Positions 26,833 to 35,834 of a DNA stretch of 64,000 bases are shown here, one piece after another; position 1 is the first letter of the stretch; the number at the start of each line of letters is the position of its first letter. The position numbers were made by a program, and so were the translations under genes. The notes beneath the pieces were generated by a model. The model searched no databases. It was given only the letters and a program-made list of their open reading frames with translations, and was not told where the DNA came from. Source of the stretch: an uncultured Luteimonas sp. (GTDB lineage: Bacteria; Pseudomonadota; Gammaproteobacteria; Xanthomonadales; Xanthomonadaceae); the NCBI GenBank assembly GCA_938008415.1, contig CALLKI010000009.1, positions 41,550 to 105,549 on the forward strand. Direction: 5' to 3'.

Positions 26833-27717
26833 GTGTCTGGTCGCCTGGATGACTGGTCCTACTTCGTGCACGCCGTGGAAGCCGGCGGCTTCACCGCCGC
26901 AGGACGCAGGCTGGGCTGCCCCAAGACCACCGTCAGCAAACGGGTGGCGGCGCTGGAAGCGCGGCTCGGCGTGCAGTTGCTGGTGCGCAACTCGCGTCGC
27001 TTCGCACTGACCGACGCCGGACGCGAGGTCTTCGACCACGCCCGCGCCGCGATGATCGAGGTCGAAGCGGCCGAGGAGGCGGTTCTGCGCCGGCGGGCGG
27101 AGCCTGCCGGCCTTGTCCGGATCACCGCCTCGGTGCCGGTCGCGCAGGAGCGGCTGTCGCACCTGCTACCGGCGCTGGCGCAACGCTATCCGCGGCTGCA
27201 GGTCTGGCTGCACGTCAGCGACCGGGTGGTGGATCTGGTCAGGGATGGTTTCGACATCGCCATCCGCAGCCACTTCGCGCCCCTGCCCGACTCCGGGCTG
27301 GTGGCCCGGCGCATGAATGAAGACCCGGTCTGGCTGGCGGCCGCACCGGGCTACCTGGAACGGCACGGCATGCCGGAGGCACCCGAGGATCTGGCGCGGC
27401 ACGACGGGCTGCTGGTCAACCCGGATGTCCCGGCCTGGGTGCTTGCCCATGCCGGCGGGGGCACCGTGGAAGTCCGGCCTCGGCCCAGGTTCTTCGCCGA
27501 CGAATCGACCGTGCTGCTTGGGGCCGCGACCGCGGGACTCGGCATCGTGGCCATGCCACGCTGGATGCTTCGCACGGCGCTCGCGGATGGACGGCTCGTC
27601 CAGGTGCTCCCCGGGTGGCACGCCGGCACCGTCACCACCACGGTGCTGACCACCCATCGGCGGGGGCAGTTGCCCGCGGTCCGCGCAGTGGTTGAGGCGC
27701 TGTGCGAGCCGCAATAG
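26833..27717 (+). CDS. LysR-family transcriptional regulator
   Basis: 294-residue regulator: N-terminal winged helix ([35 protein letters not shown], about 6-40) and a periplasmic-binding-protein-like effector domain from about 90 ([16 protein letters not shown] ... FDIAIRSHF). The GTG at 26833 is chosen because it gives the usual 5-6 residue lead into the HTH; frames beginning upstream would run through the promoter region. CrgA/AaeR-like subgroup by its GF..A...G.. helix. It is divergent from the GST gene, its probable target. Confidence 0.9.
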   Translation: MSGRLDDWSYFVHAVEAGGFTAAGRRLGCPKTTVSKRVAALEARLGVQLLVRNSRRFALTDAGREVFDHARAAMIEVEAAEEAVLRRRAEPAGLVRITASVPVAQERLSHLLPALAQRYPRLQVWLHVSDRVVDLVRDGFDIAIRSHFAPLPDSGLVARRMNEDPVWLAAAPGYLERHGMPEAPEDLARHDGLLVNPDVPAWVLAHAGGGTVEVRPRPRFFADESTVLLGAATAGLGIVAMPRWMLRTALADGRLVQVLPGWHAGTVTTTVLTTHRRGQLPAVRAVVEALCEPQ

Positions 27718-27734
27718 GTCCGGTCGGCCACCGC

Positions 27735-27740
27735 TATAAT
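27735..27740 (+). promoter_or_regulatory. consensus -10 TATAAT for argS
   Basis: A perfect TATAAT 30 bp upstream of the argS GTG, predicting a leader of about 25 nt. No good -35 hexamer is seen at 16-18 bp upstream. Confidence 0.6.
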
Positions 27741-27770
27741 GTGGGGTTCTTCGCGTCCGGGACGCTCCCA

Positions 27771-29459
27771 GTGAAATCCCAGCTCCGAGACCTGATCGAC
27801 CGGGCCATCGCCGCCCTGCGCGAGGCAGGCACCCTGCCCGCGGACCTCGCCACGCCGGACTTCGTCGTCGAACGTCCGAAGGACCGCGCGCACGGCGACT
27901 TTTCCACCAACGCCGCGATGCTGCTGGCCAAACCCGCGCGCACCAACCCACGCGCGCTGGCGCAGCAGCTGGCCGGCGCGCTGCCGGCGAACGACGACAT
28001 CGCCTCGGTCGAGATCGCCGGGCCGGGCTTCCTGAACTTCCGGCTCACGCCCGCCGCCTGGCTGCGGCAGCTGCGCGCCGTGCACGGGCAGGGCGCCGCG
28101 TACGGCCGCAACGGCAGCGGCGGCGGCCGCACCGCCGGCGTGGAATACGTCTCGGCCAACCCGACCGGCCCGCTGCACGTCGGCCACGGCCGCGCCGGCG
28201 CGATCGGCGACTGCATCGCGCGCGTGCTCGAGGCCAACGGCTGGAACGTGCGCCGCGAGTTCTACTACAACGACGCCGGCGTCCAGATCGAGAACCTCGC
28301 GCGCTCGGTGCAGGCGCGCGCGAAGGGACTGAAGCCGGGCGACGAGGGCTGGCCCGCCGAGGCCTACAACGGCGACTACATCCAGGACGTGGCCGACGCC
28401 TACCTGCGCGGCGAAGCGGTCGAGATCGAGGGCCAGACCATCACCGGCAAGGGCGACGTCGGGGACCTCGACGCGATCCGCCGCTTCGCCGTGGCCTACC
28501 TGCGGCGCGAGCAGAACGCCGACCTCGAGGCCTTCGGCGTGTCCTTCGACGTGTACTTCCTCGAGTCCTCGCTGTACACCGACGGCAAGGTCGAGGAGAC
28601 CGTGCGCCAGCTCACCGCCAACGGCTACACCTACGAGAAGGACGGCGCGCTGTGGCTGCGCACCACCGACTTCGGTGACGACAAGGACCGCGTGATGCGC
28701 AAGTCCGACGGCACGTACACCTACTTCGTGCCGGACGTGGCCTACCACCTGTCGAAGTGGGAGCGCGGCTACGAGCGCGCGATCACCGAGCTGGGCGCAG
28801 ACCACCACGGCTCGCTGGCGCGGGTGAAGGCCGGCCTGCAGGCGCTGGGCCGCGGCATCCCGAAGGACTACCCGGAGTACGTGCTGCACCAGATGGTCAC
28901 GGTGATGCGTGGCGGCCAGGAGGTGAAGCTCTCCAAGCGCGCCGGCAGCTACGTGACCCTGCGCGACCTGATCGACGAGGTCGGGCGCGACGCCACGCGC
29001 TGGTTCCTGGTCGCGCGCAAGCCCGACTCGCAGCTGGTGTTCGACATCGACCTGGCTCGCAGCCAGTCGCTCGACAACCCGGTGTACTACGTGCAGCTGT
29101 CGCACGCGCGCATCTGCGGCCTGATGCGGCAGCTCGCCGAACGCGGCCTGGAGTTCGACCTCGAGAACGGCCTGTCGCAGGAGCCGGACCTCGGCGACCA
29201 GGCGCTGCGCGACCTGCTGATCGACATCTCCCGCTACCCGGAAATCGTGGCTGCCGCCGGCACGTCGCTTGAACCGCACCTGATCGCCGCTTACCTGCTC
29301 GAGCTGGCGCAGTCGTTCCAGACGTATTACAACGACCACCAGTTCCTGGTGGACGACAGGGACCAGCGCGACGCCCGGCTGGCGCTGGCCCTGGCGGTGC
29401 GGCAGGTGCTGGCCAATGGATTGGGACTTTTGGGCGTGAGCGCCCCGGAGAGGATGTGA
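27771..29459 (+). CDS. argS: arginyl-tRNA synthetase
   Basis: Class I synthetase charging tRNA-Arg; cytoplasmic. 562 residues from a GTG start at 27771, which gives the usual [13 protein letters not shown] opening. The N-terminal additional domain (1-110) is followed by the HIGH-like HVGHG (136-140), the KMSKS-type KLSKRAG and the DALR anticodon-binding helices at the C terminus ([17 protein letters not shown]). All are intact. The stop overlaps the next ATG as TGATG, so the SPOR-domain gene is translationally coupled. Confidence 0.97.
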   Translation: MKSQLRDLIDRAIAALREAGTLPADLATPDFVVERPKDRAHGDFSTNAAMLLAKPARTNPRALAQQLAGALPANDDIASVEIAGPGFLNFRLTPAAWLRQLRAVHGQGAAYGRNGSGGGRTAGVEYVSANPTGPLHVGHGRAGAIGDCIARVLEANGWNVRREFYYNDAGVQIENLARSVQARAKGLKPGDEGWPAEAYNGDYIQDVADAYLRGEAVEIEGQTITGKGDVGDLDAIRRFAVAYLRREQNADLEAFGVSFDVYFLESSLYTDGKVEETVRQLTANGYTYEKDGALWLRTTDFGDDKDRVMRKSDGTYTYFVPDVAYHLSKWERGYERAITELGADHHGSLARVKAGLQALGRGIPKDYPEYVLHQMVTVMRGGQEVKLSKRAGSYVTLRDLIDEVGRDATRWFLVARKPDSQLVFDIDLARSQSLDNPVYYVQLSHARICGLMRQLAERGLEFDLENGLSQEPDLGDQALRDLLIDISRYPEIVAAAGTSLEPHLIAAYLLELAQSFQTYYNDHQFLVDDRDQRDARLALALAVRQVLANGLGLLGVSAPERM

Positions 29460-30205
29460 TGGCGGCAAGGCGTGGCAGATCGCAGGCTCGGCGCAACGGC
29501 GGCAATTCCGGCGGGCTGCCCGGCTGGGCGTGGCTGGTACTCGGCGTGCTGCTGACCCTGCTGGCGATGCTGGTGCTGCCGCGGTACTTCAAGAGCGGCG
29601 GCGATGCGCCGTTCTTCCGCCCGCAGCCGAACCCCGACGCGCAGCCGGTGGTCAGCGCGATCGACGAGGACCTGCCGCCGCCGCCTGCATCGCGCGCGGC
29701 GCAACCGGAGCCTGCCGCCGCGGCACCGGCGCCGACCGACTACGACTTCTACACCATGCTCCCCGAGCAGGAAGTGGCGATGACCGACGCCCAGCTCGCC
29801 GCGCTGGCGCGCGAGGAGGCCGAGCGCCAGCGCCGCAACGCGCAGGCGCGCGCGGCCGCGGCCGCGCACCCGGACGCCGCCGATCCGGCGCCGCTGCCGG
29901 AAACCGCGCCGGCCCCGGCCCCGGCCGCCCCGGCACAGCGCCCGGAGACCCGGGCCGCGTCCGTGGCCGACGGCTCGCGCTACATCCTGCAGGCGGGCGC
30001 GTTCAGCACGCCCGCCGACGCCGAGGCGACCAAGGCCCGGATCGCCCTGCTCGGCCTGCAGGCGCGGGTCGAGGAAGGCACCGCGAACGGCCGGACCGTC
30101 TACCGCGTCCGCCTCGGGCCCTACGCCACCGCCACCGAGATGGCAGAGGCCAAGCAGAAGCTCAGCAACGGGGGCCTGCAGGCGCTGGCCATCAAGGCGA
30201 ACTGA
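29459..30205 (+). CDS. SPOR-domain inner-membrane protein (FtsN-like)
   Basis: 248-residue bitopic protein: basic N terminus, one transmembrane helix (about 20-42, WAWLVLGVLLTLLAMLVL), a long Ala/Pro-rich periplasmic linker, and a C-terminal SPOR domain (about 170-246: YILQAGAFSTPADAEATKARI ... YRVRLGPYATATEMAEAKQKL) that binds denuded peptidoglycan at division sites. The argS-SPOR order is common in gammaproteobacteria and the protein is often called FtsN-like, though it lacks clear FtsN essential motifs. The ATG overlaps the argS stop by 1 bp, with GAGAGG upstream. Confidence 0.88.
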   Translation: MAARRGRSQARRNGGNSGGLPGWAWLVLGVLLTLLAMLVLPRYFKSGGDAPFFRPQPNPDAQPVVSAIDEDLPPPPASRAAQPEPAAAAPAPTDYDFYTMLPEQEVAMTDAQLAALAREEAERQRRNAQARAAAAAHPDAADPAPLPETAPAPAPAAPAQRPETRAASVADGSRYILQAGAFSTPADAEATKARIALLGLQARVEEGTANGRTVYRVRLGPYATATEMAEAKQKLSNGGLQALAIKAN

Positions 30206-30265
30206 CTTCGGTCTCGCCTCCCGCGACGCCCGGGCGGCACAATGCCCCGCGAGGAGGCCGCCGCC

Positions 30266-30667
30266 ATGCCGATCGAAGCCGCCCTGATCAAGCCCGTGGT
30301 CGACGCGCTGCTGGGGCTGTTCCGCGCCAGCAACGACCTCAAGCTCAAGCGCGACGCCGAGAAGGCGCTGCGCGAGGCGATCCGGGAACTGCTGCAGGCC
30401 AATCCCAACGAGAACCGCGCCGCGGCGCGCATCGCCATCGCCAGGGCCGCCGGCATCCTGTCCGAGGACGTGGTGCTGGCCGAGGACATGCTGGCGAAGC
30501 ACCGTGCGACCAGGGCGAAGACCCGCGGCAAGGCCGTGACCGGACGCCGGCGCAGGCCCGCGGGAGACGCGGCACCGCCGAAGCCCGCGGCGAAGAAGGC
30601 CGCGAAGAAGGCCACGAAGCAGGCGGGCGGCAAGGCCGCGAAGAAATCCCCGGCCCGCCCGGACTGA
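30266..30667 (+). CDS. hypothetical protein with histone-H1-like lysine/alanine tail
   Basis: 133-residue protein. Residues 1-80 are predicted helical and mixed-charge (MPIEAALIKPVVDALLGLF ... IRELLQANPNENRAAARIAIA); residues 85-133 are a Lys/Ala/Pro tail with repeated KKAAKKA units, like histone-H1-type bacterial proteins, which suggests nucleic-acid binding. GAGGAGG lies 8 nt before the ATG at 30266, which is preferred to 30242. The head domain belongs to no family I recognise. A CACAAT -10 lies at about 30237. Confidence 0.65.
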   Translation: MPIEAALIKPVVDALLGLFRASNDLKLKRDAEKALREAIRELLQANPNENRAAARIAIARAAGILSEDVVLAEDMLAKHRATRAKTRGKAVTGRRRRPAGDAAPPKPAAKKAAKKATKQAGGKAAKKSPARPD

Positions 30668-30703
30668 TCCACGGGCGGACTGTCCATCGCCGGCCGCATC
30701 GCC

Positions 30704-30709
30704 GACAAT
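30704..30709 (+). promoter_or_regulatory. -10-like GACAAT before the SDR gene
   Basis: GACAAT ends 7 nt before the ATG at 30717 with no ribosome-binding site between; another possible leaderless start. Confidence 0.4.
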
Positions 30710-30716
30710 CCACCGC

Positions 30717-31469
30717 ATGGACAGGACCATCCTCATCACCGGCGCCACCTCCGGCTTCGGCGCGGCCGCGGTCGAACGCTTCCACGCCGCCGGCTGGCGC
30801 GTGATCGCCACCGGCCGCCGCGCCGGGCGCCTCGAGGCCATGACGCAAAGGCTGGGCAGCGAACGCCTGCACGTGGCCGCGTTCGACATCCGCGACGAGG
30901 CCGCGATGCGCGCCGCGCTCGACGCGCTGCCCGGGCCGTTCCGCGGCATCGACGTGCTGGTCAACAACGCCGGGCTCGCGCTCGGTACCGCGCCGGCGCA
31001 GAACGCCAGCCTCGCCCAGTGGCGGCAGATGATCGACACCAACATCACCGCGCTGGCGACGCTGACGCACGCACTGCTGCCGGTGCTGATCGAGCGCCGC
31101 GGCGCGATCATCAACATCAGCTCGGTCGCCGGCACCTATCCGTACACCGGCGGCAACGTCTACGGCGGCACCAAGGCCTTCGTCACCCAGTTCTCGCTCG
31201 GCCTGCGCTCGGACCTGCACGGCACCGGCGTGCGCGTGACCAGCATCGAGCCGGGCATGGCCGAGACCGAGTTCACCCTGGTGCGCACCGGCGGCGACAA
31301 GGCGGCCTCGGACGCGCTCTACGCGGGCGCCAACCCGATGACCGCCGGAGACATCGCCGACGTGATCTTCTACGTCGCCAACCTGCCGCCGCACCTCAAC
31401 ATCAACCGGCTGGAGATCATGCCGGTGTCGCAGTCCTTCGCCGGCTTCCAGGTGCACCGCGGCGGCTGA
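30717..31469 (+). CDS. short-chain dehydrogenase/reductase, YdfG-like
   Basis: 250-residue classical SDR. Cofactor loop TGATSGFG (8-15), NNAG motif, catalytic Ser in INISSVAGTYPYTGGNVYGGTKAFV with Tyr-x3-Lys (YGGTK). The C-terminal VFYVANLPPHLNINRLEIMPVSQSF strongly resembles E. coli YdfG (NADP-dependent 3-hydroxy acid/serine/malonic-semialdehyde reductase); Arg at the cofactor loop (ATGRR) favours NADP(H). The substrate here is inferred from that likeness only. DUF4242 gene follows after 89 bp. Confidence 0.9.
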   Translation: MDRTILITGATSGFGAAAVERFHAAGWRVIATGRRAGRLEAMTQRLGSERLHVAAFDIRDEAAMRAALDALPGPFRGIDVLVNNAGLALGTAPAQNASLAQWRQMIDTNITALATLTHALLPVLIERRGAIINISSVAGTYPYTGGNVYGGTKAFVTQFSLGLRSDLHGTGVRVTSIEPGMAETEFTLVRTGGDKAASDALYAGANPMTAGDIADVIFYVANLPPHLNINRLEIMPVSQSFAGFQVHRGG

Positions 31470-31558
31470 ATGCGGGCCGTGCTGTCCGCCGGCCACCGGC
31501 GCGTCCGTTGCTGGAGATGGGCCGGCCCTGCAACCGGCCCTGGCAGGGAGGAACCGCC

Positions 31559-31831
31559 ATGCCCCGGTACGTGATCGAACGCGACATCCCGGGCGCCGGC
31601 CGGCTGTCTGCCGACGAACTGCGCGCCATCTCGCAGAAATCCTGCTCGGTGCTCGGCGAGCTGGGCCCGGAGATCCAGTGGCACCACAGCTACGTCACCG
31701 GCGACCGCGTGTACTGCGTGTACTCGGCGCCGTCGGAGGATCTGATCCGCGAGCACGCCCGCCGTGGCGGTTTCCCGGCGGACCGGGTCTCCGAGGTGGC
31801 CGCGGTCATCAGCCCGGAGACCGCCGGCTGA
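31559..31831 (+). CDS. DUF4242 small protein
   Basis: 90-residue ferredoxin-like-fold protein of the DUF4242 family (SCO4226-type, in which a Streptomyces member binds nickel). Family features seen: PRYVIERDIPGAG opening, the QWHHSYVTGDRVYCVYSAPSEDLIREHARR core and ISPETAG end. His residues in WHHS and the Cys in YCVY could bind a metal. GGGAGG lies 6 nt before the ATG. Function in the cell unknown. Confidence 0.85.
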   Translation: MPRYVIERDIPGAGRLSADELRAISQKSCSVLGELGPEIQWHHSYVTGDRVYCVYSAPSEDLIREHARRGGFPADRVSEVAAVISPETAG

Positions 31832-31879
31832 AGCGGCCGCCTTCCCGTCGCGGAGCCAGGGCGGCGCATCCGGCGCCGG

Positions 31880-32824
31880 CTATTCCGCCGGCACCCAGGT
31901 GAAACCGCCGTCGCGCCGCCCGATCCGGCCGATGCCCGGGAACGGGAAGTGCGGCGAGACCAGCACCAGCCCCTCGTCCGCGGCGCGCGCGAGCAGCGCC
32001 TCGCGGCTGGCCCCGGCCTTCGGCGCATCGCCGTCGAAGGCGATGGTCCAGTGCGGACGCTGCACCGAGACCACGTGGTGGTGCGCGCCGTCGCCGATGT
32101 ACAGCACCTGCGCTACACCGTCGCCGATGCGATAGGCACTGTGCCCGGGCGTGTGCCCGTCCACCGGCACCGCGTCCACGCCCGGGACGATGGCGGCGGC
32201 GCCGGGCTCGAAGGTCTCGACCCGCGGCGCGATCGCCGCGGCCAGCGCCGAACGACCCTCGTCGGCCTGCAACGCCGCCCATTCCGGCGCCGACATGCGC
32301 ACGGTGGCATCCGGGAACGCCAGGCCGCCGTCGGCATCCAGCAGCCCGCCGACGTGGTCGGGATGCGCGTGGGAGACGAAAATGTCGGTGACCTGCCCGG
32401 GTTCGACGCCCGCCACGCGCAACGCCTGCCCCAGGCGCCCGGCATCGGCGAAAGCGGCGTCGCCGGCGCCGGTGTCGAACAGGATCACGCGGCCGTGCGC
32501 GCGCACCAGCAGCGCCTGCACCGACAGGCGCAGGACGTCGGTTGGCAGGCCGTTGGCCGCGAGCAGGGCGTCGATGCTGTCGTCCCCCTCGCCGCGCGGC
32601 AGTACCGAGCCGTCGTTGGGGACGGTGATGTCGCCGTCGTGCAGCACGAACGCTTCGAGGGTGCCGATCGCGAACGGGTGCGCCAGGGCGGATGCCTCCA
32701 CCGCCGTGGGCAGGTCCTGCGGCGCCTCGGAGGCGGAGTGTCCCGGCGCGGGACGCGTGCAGGCGGCGAGCGCGATCACGGCCGCGGCGAGGCCGGCGGC
32801 GGCAAGGCGTGGGAAACGGGACAT
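31880..32824 (-). CDS. MBL-fold metallo-hydrolase lipoprotein
   Basis: 314-residue exported metallo-beta-lactamase-fold hydrolase. Lipobox ALAAC puts the lipidated residue at Cys22. The metal motif SHAHPDH (151-157) gives His152, His154, Asp156 and His157; further ligands lie in DGHTPGHS and GDGAHHH. It resembles the broad group of quorum-quenching-lactonase-like and AHL/aryl-ester hydrolases, but the substrate cannot be assigned. GGAGAGG lies 6 nt before the ATG. Convergent with the DUF4242 gene. Confidence 0.88.
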   Translation of the reverse strand: MSRFPRLAAAGLAAAVIALAACTRPAPGHSASEAPQDLPTAVEASALAHPFAIGTLEAFVLHDGDITVPNDGSVLPRGEGDDSIDALLAANGLPTDVLRLSVQALLVRAHGRVILFDTGAGDAAFADAGRLGQALRVAGVEPGQVTDIFVSHAHPDHVGGLLDADGGLAFPDATVRMSAPEWAALQADEGRSALAAAIAPRVETFEPGAAAIVPGVDAVPVDGHTPGHSAYRIGDGVAQVLYIGDGAHHHVVSVQRPHWTIAFDGDAPKAGASREALLARAADEGLVLVSPHFPFPGIGRIGRRDGGFTWVPAE

Positions 32825-32928
32825 GGCGGCACCTCTCCGGGCAAAGGGAACGCGCCAGAGCTTACGTCTCCCGCGGCGATCGCAGCGGCCCGCCCGCGGG
32901 CCACTGTGTCCCGCGCATCCGGCGCCGG

Positions 32929-34821
32929 TCAGGCCTGCGGCGAGTCGTCGAGGTAGGTGTAGCCGGTGAGCCCGGCCTCCAGCGCCTCGTTGAGCCGCAT
33001 CGCCTCGCGCTTGTCCACATCGAGCGCACCGACCTTGGCGCGGTAGATCCGGCGCAGGTCGTCGACCTTGTAGCCGACGTAGTCGAGCATGACGTCGGTG
33101 GTGTCGCCGCGGCGCTGCTGGGTGATCGCGTAGCCGCCGTTGCCGTCGAGCTTGACCTCGACCGCGTCGGTGTCGCCGAACAGGTTGTGGATGTCGCCGA
33201 GGACTTCCTGGTAGGCGCCGACCATGAAGAACCCGAGCCGGTAGCGCTCGCCCGGCCGCAGCGGGTGCAGCGGCAGCGAGCTGTCCAGGCCCTCGTTCTC
33301 GACGTAGGTGTCGACCTTGCCGTCGGAGTCGCAGGTCAGGTCGGCGATCACGCCGCGGCGCTGCGGCTCCTCGTCCAGGCGCTCGATCGGCACGATCGGG
33401 AACACCTGGTCGATGGCCCACACGTCGGGGATCGACTCGAACACGCTGAAATTGACGAAATACTTGTCCACCAGGCGCTCGGAAAGCTCGTCCAGCACCG
33501 CGCGGTGCGCCTTCTCGTCGTAGCTCAGGCGCGCGCGCACGCCGTGGGCGATGGCGTAGAACAGGTCGTCGATGCGCGCGCGGTGGACCAGGTCGATCTG
33601 GCCAAGCACGTAGGCATCCAGTCCTTCCGCGTGGAAATGCTGCGCCTCGTGGTACAGCTCGACCGGCGGCCGCTTGTCGAGGTCGCCGAGGATCTCGCGC
33701 AGGTGGCGGATCACCGCCGGCTCGTCGTCGTGCGGCTCGGGCACGCGGCCTTCCGGTGCCCGCTCCACCTCGACCACGTTGGTCACCAGCACGGCGTGGT
33801 GCGCGGTCATCGCGCGGCCGCACTCGGTGACGATGCGCGGCTGCGGCAGGCCGTGCTCCTCGCAGGCGTCGGCCAGTGGCTGGACGATGTTGCCGGCGTA
33901 GGCATCGATGCCATAGTTGATCGAGCAGAAGCTGCGCGAACGCGTGCCCTCGTAGTCCACGCCGAGGCCGCCGCCGACGTCGACGTGGGTGATCCGCGCG
34001 CCGAGCCGCGACAGCTCGACGAAGTAGCGCGTGGCCTCGCGCATGCCGCGCGCGATGTCGCGCACGTTCGAGATCTGCGAGCCCATGTGGAAGTGCAGCA
34101 TCTGCAGCCAGCCGGTGCGGCCGGTGTCGCGCAGCGTCTTCCACAGGTCCAGCACCTGCCGCGGGGAGAGCCCGAACTTGGCCTTGTCGCCGCCGCTGTT
34201 CTGCCACTTGCCCGCGCCCAGCGACGACAACCGCATGCGCACGCCGATGGCGGGCTCGACGCCGAGCGCCTGCGCCTCCTCGATGATCAGCGCGAGTTCC
34301 GACGGCTTCTCGACCACGATGAAGACCTGCATGCCGAGCTTGCGCCCGATCAGCGCCAGGCGGATGTACTCGCGGTCCTTGTAGCCGTTGCACACCACCA
34401 GCCCGCCGGTCCGCGACAGTGCCAGCACCGCCATCAGTTCCGGCTTGCTGCCGGCCTCCAGGCCGAACGCCTCGCCGTGCTGCGAGGCCAGGGTGCCGGC
34501 CACGCCCGCGTGCTGGTTGACCTTGATCGGGTAGACCGCGGTGTAGCCGCCGCCGTAGCTCCACTCGGCCCGGGCCCGCGCGAACGCGGCCTGCAGCCGG
34601 CCGAGCCGGTCCACGAGGATGTCGGGGAAGCGCACCAGCAGCGGCAGGTGGGCACCGCGCGCCAGCGCCGCGTCCACCACCTCGGGCAGGGCGATTTCCG
34701 GGCCGCCCTCGCCGCGCGGGCGCACCACGACGCGGCCCCGGCCGTCCACGTCGTAATAGCCCTCGGCCCAGTGCGGGATCGAATAGGTCTTGCGGGCTTG
34801 GTCGGCGGACCAGGCGGTCAT
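32929..34821 (-). CDS. speA: biosynthetic arginine decarboxylase
   Basis: PLP-dependent fold-III decarboxylase turning arginine into agmatine, the first step of the ADC route to putrescine. 630 residues. The PLP Lys is in YPIKVNQ (Lys100). Also present are HFHMGSQISN, the phosphate loop VDVGGGLGVDYEGT and the C-terminal CDSDGKVD with the active-site Cys. The start at 34821 is chosen over 34911: AGAGGA lies 7 nt upstream and the longer frame reads through the promoter. Divergent from speE, so both polyamine genes share one control region. No agmatine ureohydrolase gene is in the window. Confidence 0.96.
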   Translation of the reverse strand: MTAWSADQARKTYSIPHWAEGYYDVDGRGRVVVRPRGEGGPEIALPEVVDAALARGAHLPLLVRFPDILVDRLGRLQAAFARARAEWSYGGGYTAVYPIKVNQHAGVAGTLASQHGEAFGLEAGSKPELMAVLALSRTGGLVVCNGYKDREYIRLALIGRKLGMQVFIVVEKPSELALIIEEAQALGVEPAIGVRMRLSSLGAGKWQNSGGDKAKFGLSPRQVLDLWKTLRDTGRTGWLQMLHFHMGSQISNVRDIARGMREATRYFVELSRLGARITHVDVGGGLGVDYEGTRSRSFCSINYGIDAYAGNIVQPLADACEEHGLPQPRIVTECGRAMTAHHAVLVTNVVEVERAPEGRVPEPHDDEPAVIRHLREILGDLDKRPPVELYHEAQHFHAEGLDAYVLGQIDLVHRARIDDLFYAIAHGVRARLSYDEKAHRAVLDELSERLVDKYFVNFSVFESIPDVWAIDQVFPIVPIERLDEEPQRRGVIADLTCDSDGKVDTYVENEGLDSSLPLHPLRPGERYRLGFFMVGAYQEVLGDIHNLFGDTDAVEVKLDGNGGYAITQQRRGDTTDVMLDYVGYKVDDLRRIYRAKVGALDVDKREAMRLNEALEAGLTGYTYLDDSPQA

Positions 34822-34843
34822 CGGCGCATCCTCTGGCAGGGAC

Positions 34844-34858
34844 GCGCATTGTAGGGCC
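34844..34858 (-). promoter_or_regulatory. speA -10 region, left arm of a long-range inverted repeat
   Basis: On the minus strand this reads GGCCCTACAATGCGC, containing a TACAAT -10 23 nt before the speA start. It matches the speE promoter segment at 34929-34943 in 14 of 15 positions, in inverted orientation. Confidence 0.6.
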
Positions 34859-34928
34859 TGCACGCCCCGGGCCGGCCATGCCGCCGGCGGGACGCGCCGG
34901 GAACGGTTCATGGCGGGCCGGCAGGCCG

Positions 34929-34943
34929 GGGCCTACAATGCGC
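34929..34943 (+). promoter_or_regulatory. speE -10 region, right arm of the inverted repeat
   Basis: GGGCCTACAATGCGC contains TACAAT (34934-34939), predicting a leader of about 22 nt for speE. It is the inverted near-copy of the speA -10 region 70 bp away. Confidence 0.6.
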
Positions 34944-34968
34944 CGCCACCCAACGCACGACCGTCGAC

Positions 34969-35817
34969 ATGACCGCACCCACCTGGCTGTACGAGAACTT
35001 CGACCCCACCGGCTCGGCCATCGGCTTCCGCGTGACCCGGAAGCTCGACGAGGTGCAGTCGCCGTTCCAGAAGATCGAGGTCTGGGAGTCGACCGACTGG
35101 GGCAACGTCATGCTGATCGACGGCGCGATGATGGTCACCACGCGCGACAACTTCCTCTACCACGAGATGGTGTCGCACCCGGCGCTGTTCACCCATCCGG
35201 ACCCGAAGCAGGTGGTCATCATCGGCGGCGGCGACTGCGGCACGCTGCGCGAGGTGCTGCGCCACCCCGGCGTGGAGAAGGCCGTGCAGTGCGACATCGA
35301 CGAACAGGTCACGCGCATGGCCGAGAAGTATTTCCCCGAGCTGTGCGAGTCCAACGGCGACCCGCGCGCCGAACTGCTGTTCGACGACGGCATCGCCTAC
35401 ATGCGCGACCGCGCGCCCGGCAGCGTGGATGTGGTGATCGTGGACTCCACCGACCCGGTCGGCCCGGCCGAGGGCCTGTTCAACAGGGCCTTCTACGAAT
35501 CGTGCTTCCGTGCGCTGAAGGACGACGGCATCCTGGTGCAGCAGTCGGAATCGCCGCTGGCGCACCTCGCGCTGATCCGCGCCATGCGCGAGGAAATGGC
35601 CAAGGCCGGCTTCGCCGTGTTCCAGACCCTGCCGTTCCCGCAGCCGTGCTATCCCACCGGCTGGTGGAGCGTGACCATGGCGCGCAAGTCGGGCGGCTTC
35701 GCGTTCCGCGAGGCCGACGCCGAGAACAAGGCGTTCGCGACGAAGTATTACAGTGCCGCCGTGCACCGTGCCGCGCAGGCCCTGCCGCCGTTCGTGGCCG
35801 AGGTGTTAGAACGCTGA
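34969..35817 (+). CDS. speE: spermidine synthase
   Basis: Aminopropyltransferase moving the aminopropyl group of decarboxylated SAM to putrescine. 282 residues, full length. Seen: N-terminal strand domain (SPFQKIEVWESTDWGNVMLIDG), the nucleotide loop IIGGGDCGTLREV (about 84-96), catalytic Asp in DSTDPVGPAEGLF and the late PFPQPCYPTGWWS. Close to the E. coli enzyme in length and motifs. Divergent from speA; SAM decarboxylase is not in the window. Confidence 0.97.
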   Translation: MTAPTWLYENFDPTGSAIGFRVTRKLDEVQSPFQKIEVWESTDWGNVMLIDGAMMVTTRDNFLYHEMVSHPALFTHPDPKQVVIIGGGDCGTLREVLRHPGVEKAVQCDIDEQVTRMAEKYFPELCESNGDPRAELLFDDGIAYMRDRAPGSVDVVIVDSTDPVGPAEGLFNRAFYESCFRALKDDGILVQQSESPLAHLALIRAMREEMAKAGFAVFQTLPFPQPCYPTGWWSVTMARKSGGFAFREADAENKAFATKYYSAAVHRAAQALPPFVAEVLER

Positions 35818-35834
35818 TCCGCTGCTCGTCCGCT

